Of a DNA stretch of 43,079 bases, positions 33,439 to 42,211 are shown one piece after another. Source of the DNA: Herpetosiphonaceae bacterium (lineage in GTDB: Bacteria > Chloroflexota > Chloroflexia > Chloroflexales > Kallotenuaceae); contig JACDGP010000039.1 in the NCBI GenBank assembly GCA_013821605.1, forward strand, positions 1 to 43,079. The letters run 5' to 3'. Under the pieces are notes generated by a model. That model saw nothing but the letters and a program-made list of their open reading frames with translations, was not told where the DNA came from and made no database searches. Position 1 is the first letter of the stretch; each line of letters starts with the position of its first letter. Both the position numbers and the translations under genes were made by a program.

Positions 33439-33849
33439 ATGCCTAAATCTGAGCCCTTTACCTTGCGTCTTCCGACTGACCTCGACCAATGGGTCACTGC
33501 GGAAGCCCAGCGCACGCGGCGCTCCAAAGCCGCGATCATTGAGATGCTTGCTATGGAAGGTGCCCGCATGCACCGCTTTCCCGGCATCGCCTTTCGCGGT
33601 CCCGAGCACAACCGGCGAGCATGGCTGCTAGGAACCGCGCTCGACGTGTGGGAAGTGATCGAAGCCTACCAGCAGCTTGGCTCGCTCGAATCTCTCCTGA
33701 GCGAAGGCGACCTACCCGAACGCCATGTGCGCCTTGCCCTCTCCTACTACGCGGCCTACCCCACTGAGATTGACCAAGCGATTGCAGCGAATCAGAATAC
33801 CCAAGCTGCGCTGCACACGCACTATCCGACATTCGTCCCCGAAGCCTAA
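33439..33849 (+). CDS. RHH/DUF433-like antitoxin
   Basis: The 136-residue protein starts with a ribbon-helix-helix (FTLRLPTDLDQWVTAEAQRTRRSKAAIIEML) and continues with a DUF433-like helical domain (RMHRFPGIAFRGPEHNRRAWLLGTALDVWEVIEAYQQLGS, then LALSYYAAYPTEIDQAI). The order matches antitoxins that pair with DUF5615 PIN-like toxins, which indeed follow five bases later. It would bind the palindrome upstream and the toxin. GGAG precedes the ATG. Looks intact. Confidence 0.82.
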   Translation: MPKSEPFTLRLPTDLDQWVTAEAQRTRRSKAAIIEMLAMEGARMHRFPGIAFRGPEHNRRAWLLGTALDVWEVIEAYQQLGSLESLLSEGDLPERHVRLALSYYAAYPTEIDQAIAANQNTQAALHTHYPTFVPEA

Positions 33850-33854
33850 CCGCC

Positions 33855-34220
33855 GTGCGGCTCTTGCTCGATGCCCACATCTCCGGTCGTCGCGTCGCGC
33901 AGGCGCTCCGCGACTTGGGTCATGACGTCCGCGCGGCTGACGAGGAGCGTGCACTCGACGGCATGGATGATGTCGACCTCCTCGCACTGGCTGCGACCGA
34001 CGAACGCATTGTGGTGACGTTTAATGTGAAGGATTTCCTGCCGATTATCCGCGCGTGGGCAGAAGATAATCGCTCACATGCTGGCTGTATCTTGATCGCG
34101 AGCAGCCTGCGTCATCACCACTTCGGCCTGCTGATCGCTGGCATCCACCGGCTGCTCGTGGACCTTCCTGAACAAGCTGCATGGGAGGATCATGTTGTGT
34201 GGCTGGCCCACCCGACATAA
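33855..34220 (+). CDS. DUF5615 PIN-like toxin
   Basis: The 121-residue protein is a compact Mut7-C/DUF5615 PIN-like domain: LLLDAHISGRRVAQALRDLGHDV, DEERALDGMDDVDLLALAATDERIVVTFNVKDFLPI, then a C-terminal helix pair. The acidic residues expected for the RNase site (Asp in LLLDAH, Asp in VDLLALA, Asp in VKDFLP) are all present, so the gene looks functional, unlike the other toxins in this window. It starts at a GTG five bases after the RHH gene. Role: RNase toxin, or part of a plasmid-type maintenance or phage-response pair. Confidence 0.8.
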   Translation: MRLLLDAHISGRRVAQALRDLGHDVRAADEERALDGMDDVDLLALAATDERIVVTFNVKDFLPIIRAWAEDNRSHAGCILIASSLRHHHFGLLIAGIHRLLVDLPEQAAWEDHVVWLAHPT

Positions 34221-34351
34221 TGCTCCCCTCGCTCCGCAACCCCCATCCCAATTGGCAGCGCAAGTGCCACTCAGATCCCAGTGCGTTGCTGGCTAACGCA
34301 ATCGTGTCGGGCATGATGCTTTCCCGAATCTAGTATAGAGCTTCCTGATGG

Positions 34352-34396
34352 TTGACCCTCACCAATTCTGCCGGTATCATGCCTACTACTGTAGTA
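34352..34396 (+). promoter_or_regulatory. Strong sigma-70-type promoter with a dyad over the start site
   Basis: TTGACC (34352-34357) and TATCAT (34375-34380) are separated by exactly 17 bases. Transcription should start near 34387, which lies inside the perfect dyad TACTAC-T-GTAGTA (34384-34396). A repressor binding there would block initiation, so the defence operon may be repressed until needed. The untranslated leader would be about 113 bases. Confidence 0.6.
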
Positions 34397-34499
34397 TTCA
34401 ATATGTTCATCGATCAGAATCCTACTGCTGCCGTCCTTTACCCTGCCGCATTATCTGGAGCGCACATTGTAGATAGGTACAGCTAGCGAGGAGTATCAT

Positions 34500-34796
34500 A
34501 TGCCAAGCAGAACAGCGGAGAAGAAAACAGCAGGTGTTTACGATCTCGTCGCATCAGTCTTAAAGACGTTTCAATCACGGTACAGTGAAGATGTGATTGA
34601 AGACGTCTTTTTTGCCATTGAGCAGAACCCGGTATGGCTGCGACAATATCGTGATCTCAGTGACGATCTCCGGCAGTGGGTAGTCACTAACTGGGTCGGC
34701 CACTATACCAAACAGCTTACCGGCATGAAGGTACTCCGCGTGGTTAGTGCTAAACGGGGTACCTTGATCAAGGGGTTTTCGAAGCTCACTCAGTAA
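34500..34796 (+). CDS. Small helical protein at the head of the defence operon
   Basis: The 98-residue product is not recognised. It has a Lys-rich start (PSRTAEKKTAG), then alternating helices: VYDLVASVLKTF, VIEDVFFAIEQNPVWLRQYRDLSD, and a basic C-terminal region (KVLRVVSAKRGTLIKGFSKL). GAGGAG sits six bases before the ATG. It ends 30 bases before the helicase gene and is the first gene behind the strong promoter. A size of about 100 residues and helical, basic character would fit a DNA-binding autoregulator or an accessory subunit, but no HTH is clear. Confidence 0.55.
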   Translation: MPSRTAEKKTAGVYDLVASVLKTFQSRYSEDVIEDVFFAIEQNPVWLRQYRDLSDDLRQWVVTNWVGHYTKQLTGMKVLRVVSAKRGTLIKGFSKLTQ

Positions 34797-34826
34797 TCTA
34801 CAGTCATCCCATCCGGAGCCAACCAC

Positions 34827-37800
34827 ATGCCCCACATTTTCGATAACATTGAAGCACCACTATTGCCCGCGTTGCGTGCTACGCTCCAAGAATCCTATCG
34901 CGCCGACTTTTGTATCGGCTACTTTAACCTACGGGGCTGGGAGCAGCTCGCCGCATCGGTTGACCATCTTGCTGGTACTCCCGAATCCTGTTGCCGACTG
35001 CTGGTCGGCATGCACCGAGTACCGGAAGACGCCATGCGCGAGGCCCAGCGCGCTGTACGGCGTGATGAATCCCTCGATGGTCCCACCATTGCGCGGCTGC
35101 ACACCAAAGCAGCCCGCAGCTTTCGTGAACAGTTAGAGTTTGGCGTACCGTCGGCCCGCGCGCAAGGGGCACTACGGAAGCTGGCCGAGCAACTGCGTGT
35201 ACATAAGGTTCAGGTCAAACTCTTTCTGCAATATCCGCTGCACGCCAAGCTCTATCTCTTACATCGCCATGATCGCATCACCCCACTTGTCGGCTACGTC
35301 GGCTCAAGCAACTTGACGCTTTCTGGCCTCCTCTCTCAGGGTGAGCTCAATGTCGATGTAGTCGAGCAGGATGCTGCCGTCAAGCTCCAGCATTGGTTTG
35401 ATGAGCGTTGGGATGATCGCTTGGCTTTCGACATTTCGGCTGAGTTGGTCGAGTTGATCGAAACCAGTTGGGCGGCTGATCGCCTCATCCAACCTTATCA
35501 CGTCTACCTCAAGATGGCCTACCATCTGAGCGAGGAGGCTCGTCGTGGTGAACGCGAATTCAAGCCGACGCCTGAGTTTAGGGATGTGTTGCTGCCATTC
35601 CAAGAGAAAGCAGTCTCCCTCGCCGCCTACTATCTCCAGCGGCGGGGCGGCGTACTGCTCGGTGACGTTGTTGGCCTCGGCAAGACGCTCATGGCTACCG
35701 CCGTCGCCAAGATTTTCCAGCAGGATGACAACAGCAACACACTAATTATCTGCCCGCCGAAGCTCCAGGAGATGTGGGAGTGGTACGTCGGGCAATACCA
35801 TCTCGCGGCACGCGTCCTTTCGCTGGGCCGTGTAATCGAAGATCTGCCCGGCCTGCTGCGCTATCGCCTGGTGATCATCGATGAAAGTCACAACTTGCGC
35901 AATCGCGAAGGCAAGCGCTATAGTGCAGTCCGCGACTACATCGTGCGCAACGAATCGCAGGTCTTGCTGCTCACGGCCACGCCCTATAACAAGCAATACA
36001 CCGATTTGAGCAACCAATTGCGCCTGTTCCTGGACGAAGACCAGGATCTGCATGTGCGCCCCGAGCAGTTTTTTCAGACCTGGACCGAGCGCGGACGCAA
36101 CGAGGCCGACTTCGTCGCCGATTTTCAAACGTCGCCTCGTTCGATTCGTGCCTTTGAGCAAAGCACCTTTCCTGACGATTGGCGCGATTTGATGCGACTG
36201 TTTTTGGTACGCCGTACACGCCAGTTCATCATCCGCAACTACGCGCAATGGGATGCAGATCGGCAGCGGTCGTTCGTGCTGCTCAATGGTCAACCATCCT
36301 ACTTTCCCTTACGCCAACCTAAAACCGTGCAATTCGCCCTAGACGAAACTGATGCTGGCGACCAGTACGCCCGCCTTTATCGCGACGAGGTCGTTGATGC
36401 TATCGGCGATCTAGCCCTGCCGCGCTACAATCTGGCCGAGTTTTTCATCGCGAATCCGCAGCGGCGTGCGAATGCCCAGGAAAAGCGCATCATCGACAAC
36501 CTTGAGCGTGCCGGACGCCGTCTGCGTGGCTTTAGCCGCTCGAATCTCTTTAAGCGCCTGGAGTCAAGCGGCTATAGCTTTTTGCGCTCGCTGGATCACC
36601 ACATTTTGCGCAACATGATTACCTTACACGCCCTTGAACATAACGAGCTGGTGCCGATTGGCACCCAAAATGCTGCCTTGCTCGATCCCTTCGTGCGCGA
36701 CGTAGACGACGAGGAAGCCAGCGAGGAGCTTGCGGGTAGTAGCGAGAACGACACGCCTACCAGCATTGAAACTCCCGTGTTTGCTTCTGATCTAGATACC
36801 TATCGCGACCGTGCGGCGCAGGCTTACCGTGCCTACCGCGCTGACTTTGAACGTCGTTTCACCTGGCTGCCTGCCAAGTTCTTTCAAGCCCAGCTCAAGC
36901 AAACGCTGCGCAACGATGCTGAAGCCTTGCTTGCTATCCTGCAGGAGGTAGGCGTCTGGCAGCCCGCGTACGACGTGAAGATGAATGCCCTGTATGAGCT
37001 CATCGTCCAGACCCATCCGCACGATAAGCTACTCATCTTCACACAGTTTGCCGATACTGCGCACTATCTCGGCGAACTCCTTGCGGCTCGTGGCTTGACC
37101 CGCTTTGCGGTTGCTACCGGCCAGTCCGGTGACCCAACGGCCTTAGCTCGTCGCTTTAGCCCCCACAGTAATGGTGGGCTACGACCGGGTGAAACCGAAT
37201 TGCGTGTGCTGGTCGCGACCGATGTGCTGGGCGAAGGTCAGAACTTGCAAGACTCGCACGTGGTCGTCAACTTTGATCTGCCGTGGGCCATTATTCGCTT
37301 GATCCAGCGTGCGGGGCGTGTTGATCGCATTGGGCAAAAGCAAGATACCATCAACGTCTATTCCTTCTTGCCCGCCGAAGGCATCGAGCGCATTATTCGC
37401 CTGCGCTCGCGGCTGACCGAGCGCCTAAGCCACTTTCACGAGGTCATCGGTTCGGATGAGACCTTCTTCGGTGAAGATGCCGCCTTGAAGTTGCGCGATT
37501 TGTACACCGAACAGCAAGGTGTGCTCGATGAAGACGATGATAGCGATGTTGACCTAGCGAGCGTGGCCTTACAGGTCTGGAACAGCGCCTCGGATGCCGA
37601 TCGTGGTGCTGCCGAACGCTTGCCGCCGGTGATTGCAGCCGCTCGTTCGGTCAGTGATGGCGTGGTTTCCGGTGATGGGCAGCCCGGCGTCATTACCTAT
37701 CTCCGTTTCCCCGATGGCACCGATGCCCTCGTCCATGTGAATGCCGCCGGTAATCTCGTCGGCCAATCACTCTCACGTGCATTTCGCTCTGCCGCCTGCG

Positions 37801-38243
37801 GACCTGACACCGTAGCCCTACCCGTTCCCGATCAGCACTACGATCTTGTTGCCGAGGCCGTGCAGCAGGCGGTCCAAGAGCAAACGACCTTCGGCGGTGA
37901 GCTTGGCTCCTTACGCTCCACTCGGCGCAAGGTCTACGAGCAACTGAAGCTCTTTATAATGCAACAACAGGCCCATCCTACCTTGTTCACCGGCCCATTG
38001 CTAGAGCGCCTCAACCCTGCCTTCGAGCTCATCCGGCGGTATCCACTCCGGGAGACCGCCCGCGATACCCTCGGTCGTCAAATGCGTCTCCGGATTGGGG
38101 ACCAGCCGTTAGCAGAACTGATGATCCGCTTACACGAAGAAGATCGGCTCTCGGTCATTATCGACGAAGTCGAGCAGCCCGAGCCGCAGGTGGTCTGCTC
38201 GCTTGGGCTGGTCGCCCCGGACCCCGCCACGTTGCTTTCATAA
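34827..38243 (+). CDS. PLD-domain SNF2-type helicase (defence system)
   Basis: The 1138-residue protein joins two enzyme modules. The N-terminal third is a phospholipase D-like nuclease domain with the HKD pattern: H139-A-K-L-Y-L and, 20 residues on, GSSN (159-162) in VGSSNLTLSGLL. The rest is a superfamily 2 helicase of SNF2 type: Walker A GDVVGLGKT (279-287), DESH box (352-355), the SAT-like TATPYNKQYTDL, and motif VI RAGRVDRIGQ (828-837). Known relatives act in restriction or DISARM-like systems, where the helicase translocates on DNA and the PLD-type domain can cleave it. It is followed 28 bases later by the methylase. The single HKD could require dimerisation to form an active site. Confidence 0.88.
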   Translation: MPHIFDNIEAPLLPALRATLQESYRADFCIGYFNLRGWEQLAASVDHLAGTPESCCRLLVGMHRVPEDAMREAQRAVRRDESLDGPTIARLHTKAARSFREQLEFGVPSARAQGALRKLAEQLRVHKVQVKLFLQYPLHAKLYLLHRHDRITPLVGYVGSSNLTLSGLLSQGELNVDVVEQDAAVKLQHWFDERWDDRLAFDISAELVELIETSWAADRLIQPYHVYLKMAYHLSEEARRGEREFKPTPEFRDVLLPFQEKAVSLAAYYLQRRGGVLLGDVVGLGKTLMATAVAKIFQQDDNSNTLIICPPKLQEMWEWYVGQYHLAARVLSLGRVIEDLPGLLRYRLVIIDESHNLRNREGKRYSAVRDYIVRNESQVLLLTATPYNKQYTDLSNQLRLFLDEDQDLHVRPEQFFQTWTERGRNEADFVADFQTSPRSIRAFEQSTFPDDWRDLMRLFLVRRTRQFIIRNYAQWDADRQRSFVLLNGQPSYFPLRQPKTVQFALDETDAGDQYARLYRDEVVDAIGDLALPRYNLAEFFIANPQRRANAQEKRIIDNLERAGRRLRGFSRSNLFKRLESSGYSFLRSLDHHILRNMITLHALEHNELVPIGTQNAALLDPFVRDVDDEEASEELAGSSENDTPTSIETPVFASDLDTYRDRAAQAYRAYRADFERRFTWLPAKFFQAQLKQTLRNDAEALLAILQEVGVWQPAYDVKMNALYELIVQTHPHDKLLIFTQFADTAHYLGELLAARGLTRFAVATGQSGDPTALARRFSPHSNGGLRPGETELRVLVATDVLGEGQNLQDSHVVVNFDLPWAIIRLIQRAGRVDRIGQKQDTINVYSFLPAEGIERIIRLRSRLTERLSHFHEVIGSDETFFGEDAALKLRDLYTEQQGVLDEDDDSDVDLASVALQVWNSASDADRGAAERLPPVIAAARSVSDGVVSGDGQPGVITYLRFPDGTDALVHVNAAGNLVGQSLSRAFRSAACGPDTVALPVPDQHYDLVAEAVQQAVQEQTTFGGELGSLRSTRRKVYEQLKLFIMQQQAHPTLFTGPLLERLNPAFELIRRYPLRETARDTLGRQMRLRIGDQPLAELMIRLHEEDRLSVIIDEVEQPEPQVVCSLGLVAPDPATLLS

Positions 38244-38271
38244 CGTCTCGTTGAAAGAAGGAAGCCCTGGT

Positions 38272-41200
38272 ATGTCGACACTGCTCGAAGAAATCAAGTC
38301 ATTACTCGATTCGCCTCGGCTCCGCGATAACCTTGCCGCACTCTTTGCGCGCACGCTGAATTGGGGCAAGCCTCAGGGTGCAGCACGCACAATTTCTGCC
38401 GGTACACCCGTCGGTACGAGCGTTACAGCGATTCCCATCGCCCAACTCAGCGGCTTGCCGGTGTTTCGCATCGACTGGCCCAAAACCACGCTGCCGACGA
38501 TCACCGAGCGGCGCGCGGTCTACCATGCGCTGGCCTCGACTTCCATTGAACAGCTTGTCTGCTATGTGACGAGCGACGGCAAGCGGGCCGCGTTTGTGTG
38601 GGCCAAGCAGACGGCCCGCCACAAAACCGAGCTTCGCACGTTGCCCTACGAGGTCGGCGCGCCTGCGCGAACGACCATCGAGCGGCTTGGCGAGCTAGCA
38701 TTCACACTGCAAGAACTCGGCTTGCTTGGTGATCCGCCCTTCACGCATGTGCTCCGCAAGCTCAATACGGCCTTCGACGTGGAGGCCGTGACCAAGAAGT
38801 TCTTCGAGCGCTACCGCGAACTTTTCTTCAAGGTTGAGGAGCAGGTGACTGGATTGACCGGCGATGCGCGGCGTATGTTCACGCAAAAGCTCTTCAACCG
38901 CCTCATGTTTATCGTTTTCCTGGAGCGCAAGGGCTGGCTCAAGCTCAATAGCCGCACCGACTACCTGAAGGCTCTCTGGGACGCCCATTGTCGTGAGCGG
39001 GACACGGATGCAGCCGCGCTCACATTCTACGGTGACCGTTTAAAACTTCTCTTCTTTTCCGGCCTGAACGCGCCGAACGAGGTTGATGTGGCCGGCATCA
39101 ATCCACGCGGCATGCTCGCGACCAAAATCGGCCAGGTGCCATATCTCAACGGTGGGCTCTTCGAGGAGGATGACGATGATCGCAATCCGGTCGTCACTTT
39201 GCCCGATGCGGCCTTAGAGCGGGTCATCGACGAGCTTTTCTACCAGTTCAACTTTACGATCACCGAGTCGACGCCGCTTGATGTCGAGGTAGCCGTCGAT
39301 CCCGAGATGCTGGGCAAGGTCTTTGAGGAACTGGTGACCGGCCGACACGAGTCGGGCTCGTACTATACGCCCAAGCCGGTCGTAGCGTTTATGTGCCGTG
39401 AAGCGCTTAAGGGCTACCTGGCAACCAAAGTTCCCGCCGAGTCTCACGATGCCCTCGCCCGGTTCGTCGATGAGCACGACGCCCAAGACTTGCACAACCC
39501 CGAGCCAATCCTGGAAGCGCTGCGCCAGGTTACCGTCTGCGACCCGGCCTGTGGCAGTGGCGCGTATCTCCTCGGTATGCTCCAAGAGTTGCTGCAACTA
39601 CGCGCTGCACTCTTTGTGACCAAGCAAATTGACGCGCGCTCGGTCTATGACCGCAAGCTCGAAATCATCCAGAACAATGTGTATGGTGTGGACATCGACC
39701 CGTTCGCCGTAAATATTGCACGGCTACGACTGTGGCTATCGCTGGTCGTGGATTACAGCGACTCGAATCCGCCGCCGCTGCCCAACCTCGACTACAAAAT
39801 TGAGGCAGGTGACAGTTTGCTCGCACCTGACCCATCTGCGACACAACTCAGCTTATTCCGCCAGGATGTCGAGACATTGTTCCGCCTCAAAGAGGAGTTT
39901 TTGCGAGCGCACGGTGCTGAGAAGCGGGCTCGTAAGGCCGAGGTTGATGCCCTCCGCAAAAATATTGCAGCGATGACGAATGCGCACTTAGGCGATGGTG
40001 TGCTTGACTGGCAGGTGGAGTTTGCCGAAGTATTTATGCGCGGTGGCTTCGACATTGTCGTCGCTAATCCGCCCTATGTCCGACAGGAGTTGATCAGTGA
40101 CCTTAAGCCAGCACTTAAAAAGGTATATCCTGAAGTGTATAGCGGCACTGCCGACCTCTATTGCTACTTCTATGGACGCGCAGTCCAACTGCTCCGATCT
40201 GGTGGCATGCTGGCATTCATTTCGCCAAACAAGTGGTTTCGTGTCGACTATGGGGCAAATCTCCGCAAATATATAGCAGGCAAGACGACCGTTCAAAGCA
40301 TTACAGACTTTGGTGATTTACCAGTATTCCAAGCTGCTACAACTTATGCAATGATCTTTGTCGCTCAAAAGGGCAAGGAAGCACTGGAAACAACGATGTT
40401 GACACAAGTCAAAACCCTGGATGAGCCTTATCCCGATCTTTTAGCGATTATTGAGGAGCAAGGGCATACGCTGCCGAATGAAGCTATCGCTGGAGCAGAT
40501 TGGCGTCTTACAGGTGCGGTGTCTGCTGCAATGACTCGTGTAATGGAAAGGGCTCCGATTTCACTCAGCAAATATGTGAGTGGACAGCTTTACTACGGGA
40601 TCAAAACTGGTTTCAACCAAGCCTTCGTAATAGATGGGCCGACCCGAGCCTCCTTGATTGCAGAAGATGCTAAAAGCGTAGATGTCATAAGACCACTTGC
40701 CGTGGGGAAGGATATTAAGAAGTGGCGAGTAGTGGACAAGGATCGCTGGCTTATTTTCACCCCGATCAGCATAAAGATACACCAGTATCCGGCAATCTTC
40801 GCGCACCTCCGCCAATGGCAATCCGAGTTGGAGAAGCGTCAAGACCAAGGTAACCATTGGTGGGAATTACGATCCTGTTCGTACTATGAAGCGTTTGACA
40901 AGCCCAAGATTATTTATCCGCAGATACTTGTCAATCCGTGTTTCGCCTATGATGAAACAGGAACGCTGACCAATCAAAAATGCTACTTCATCACGAATGC
41001 CGATAAATACCTCCTGGGCGTTCTTAACTCCTCCACCATTTGGAAGCTCATTCTCGACGGTAGTCCTGGGCTAAGAGGAGGATACGCTGAACCCCGAAAA
41101 GAATTTATTTTGTCACTCCCCATACCGGATGCACCTGCTCTGGAGCGCACCGCCATCGCTGTCTTGGCGCAGAACTGCCTCGACGCCAAAGGACAGGGGC

Positions 41201-41280
41201 CGCAGGTAGCGGATTGGGAAGCGGAGATCAACGAGCGAGTGGCGCGGCTGTATGGGCTGAAGCCAGCAGACGTGGTGTAA
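38272..41280 (+). CDS. Eco57I/TaqI-type adenine-N6 DNA methyltransferase
   Basis: The 1002-residue protein begins with a region like the N-terminal part of Eco57I-type enzymes, without a clear PD-(D/E)XK nuclease motif, then the methylase core: motif I DPACGSGAYL (from Asp424), IDPFAVNIARLRLW, and motif IV NPPY (599-602), a gamma-class N6-adenine methylase. The C-terminal 380 residues (from LYYGIKTGFNQAFVIDG to the TaqI-like end) are the target-recognition half. Start ATG at 38272 follows GAAGGAAG; the frame opens earlier inside the helicase gene. It marks host DNA in a pattern read by the PLD helicase. The second half has noticeably lower GC than the first, which suggests domain swapping. 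Confidence 0.9.
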   Translation: MSTLLEEIKSLLDSPRLRDNLAALFARTLNWGKPQGAARTISAGTPVGTSVTAIPIAQLSGLPVFRIDWPKTTLPTITERRAVYHALASTSIEQLVCYVTSDGKRAAFVWAKQTARHKTELRTLPYEVGAPARTTIERLGELAFTLQELGLLGDPPFTHVLRKLNTAFDVEAVTKKFFERYRELFFKVEEQVTGLTGDARRMFTQKLFNRLMFIVFLERKGWLKLNSRTDYLKALWDAHCRERDTDAAALTFYGDRLKLLFFSGLNAPNEVDVAGINPRGMLATKIGQVPYLNGGLFEEDDDDRNPVVTLPDAALERVIDELFYQFNFTITESTPLDVEVAVDPEMLGKVFEELVTGRHESGSYYTPKPVVAFMCREALKGYLATKVPAESHDALARFVDEHDAQDLHNPEPILEALRQVTVCDPACGSGAYLLGMLQELLQLRAALFVTKQIDARSVYDRKLEIIQNNVYGVDIDPFAVNIARLRLWLSLVVDYSDSNPPPLPNLDYKIEAGDSLLAPDPSATQLSLFRQDVETLFRLKEEFLRAHGAEKRARKAEVDALRKNIAAMTNAHLGDGVLDWQVEFAEVFMRGGFDIVVANPPYVRQELISDLKPALKKVYPEVYSGTADLYCYFYGRAVQLLRSGGMLAFISPNKWFRVDYGANLRKYIAGKTTVQSITDFGDLPVFQAATTYAMIFVAQKGKEALETTMLTQVKTLDEPYPDLLAIIEEQGHTLPNEAIAGADWRLTGAVSAAMTRVMERAPISLSKYVSGQLYYGIKTGFNQAFVIDGPTRASLIAEDAKSVDVIRPLAVGKDIKKWRVVDKDRWLIFTPISIKIHQYPAIFAHLRQWQSELEKRQDQGNHWWELRSCSYYEAFDKPKIIYPQILVNPCFAYDETGTLTNQKCYFITNADKYLLGVLNSSTIWKLILDGSPGLRGGYAEPRKEFILSLPIPDAPALERTAIAVLAQNCLDAKGQGPQVADWEAEINERVARLYGLKPADVV

Positions 41281-41440
41281 ATCGACAAGCGGGTTTATTG
41301 TAGGGAGTGAAGCGTGTCGGAGTTCCAGTTTGGCGACTAAGCGAAAACGTGGTAATCCGGGACTGAAAGGTCGATTGTTGGGCAACAAGTCTTTGCTCGC
41401 GAGATAAAGCAGCAAGCAGCTTTACTGAGAGGATATGTTC

Positions 41441-42130
41441 ATGGAAGAGCGAGTACGCCAAATCCTAACCGACCTTGAACGCGTGCGTGAGAACTTGCTT
41501 GCACTGTCGGATGATATTTGGCTCAGCATCGACCACAACGATCAAGATGCGCTTCTGGAAGGCGTTGAATTCAAGCGGATTTACAATGAGAAGATGGCGC
41601 AGTTGAACAGCACTGCGACCGGCCTGTCGGCCCTCATTCAAAAGTTTACCGATGTGCCGCTTGAGCAGCCCATCACAGGTGGACCGCATAGGAACGGTAC
41701 GACCGAAAACGAGCGCATTATTCGTGAATTGAACCGGGAAACACAGCACACGCTCGATGAAGACTTTTCGTATAAACGCCCCTACGGCTTTGTACTTGAC
41801 GGCCAAGCTTATCAAGAAATTCTGACCTGGCGCGGCTTATACGAATTACTGGGTCGACAACTGTCGATCAAAGACGGTGCACGTTTCAGAGATCTACCCA
41901 ATAATCCGCACTTTATCAGTAAGCGCGGGAATAAATCTTTTGCCAACTCACCGGCCGATCTCCGTTTTCCCCTTGAGATAGCAGCAGGCGTGTACGCGGA
42001 AGGCAACTTATCGGCCAATAATATCCGCGACAATATCAAACACCTGCTCCAGGAATTTGGCATCGATCCTCAAACGTTTGTCATTTACCTACGGGAAGAT
42101 CGAGATGCTCTCGCTGATACGCAAGTATAG
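41441..42130 (+). CDS. Unknown protein of the defence operon
   Basis: I do not recognise the 229-residue product with confidence. It has a charged, likely coiled N-terminus (VRQILTDLERVRENLLALSD, MAQLNSTATGLSAL), a central segment (YKRPYGFVLDGQAYQEILTWRG) and a C-terminal region (ANSPADLRFPLEIAAGVYAEGNLSANNIRDNIKHLLQEFGI). The last part resembles, from memory, text seen in restriction-type neighbourhoods with DUF262 proteins, but I cannot name a family. ATGs occur at 41435 and 41441; GAGAGGA favours the second with seven-base spacing. Gap to the methylase is 160 bases. It is probably part of the DUF262 module that follows. Confidence 0.6.
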   Translation: MEERVRQILTDLERVRENLLALSDDIWLSIDHNDQDALLEGVEFKRIYNEKMAQLNSTATGLSALIQKFTDVPLEQPITGGPHRNGTTENERIIRELNRETQHTLDEDFSYKRPYGFVLDGQAYQEILTWRGLYELLGRQLSIKDGARFRDLPNNPHFISKRGNKSFANSPADLRFPLEIAAGVYAEGNLSANNIRDNIKHLLQEFGIDPQTFVIYLREDRDALADTQV

Positions 42131-42211
42131 TTTTTGCTTCAGGATGGCTACAGGTCATGTTGAGCATGTACACATTGGGACAAAGAGACGAGAAAGAAAG
42201 GACGAACACGG

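Noticed and set aside
34500-34796. Calling the 98-aa protein an HTH regulator
   Set aside because: It is helical and basic but I see no helix-turn-helix pattern; the regulator role is left as a hypothesis.
34827-38243. Naming the defence operon DISARM or BREX
   Set aside because: The DUF1998 genes and DrmA of DISARM and the PglZ/BrxC of BREX are not present in the window; only single components match.
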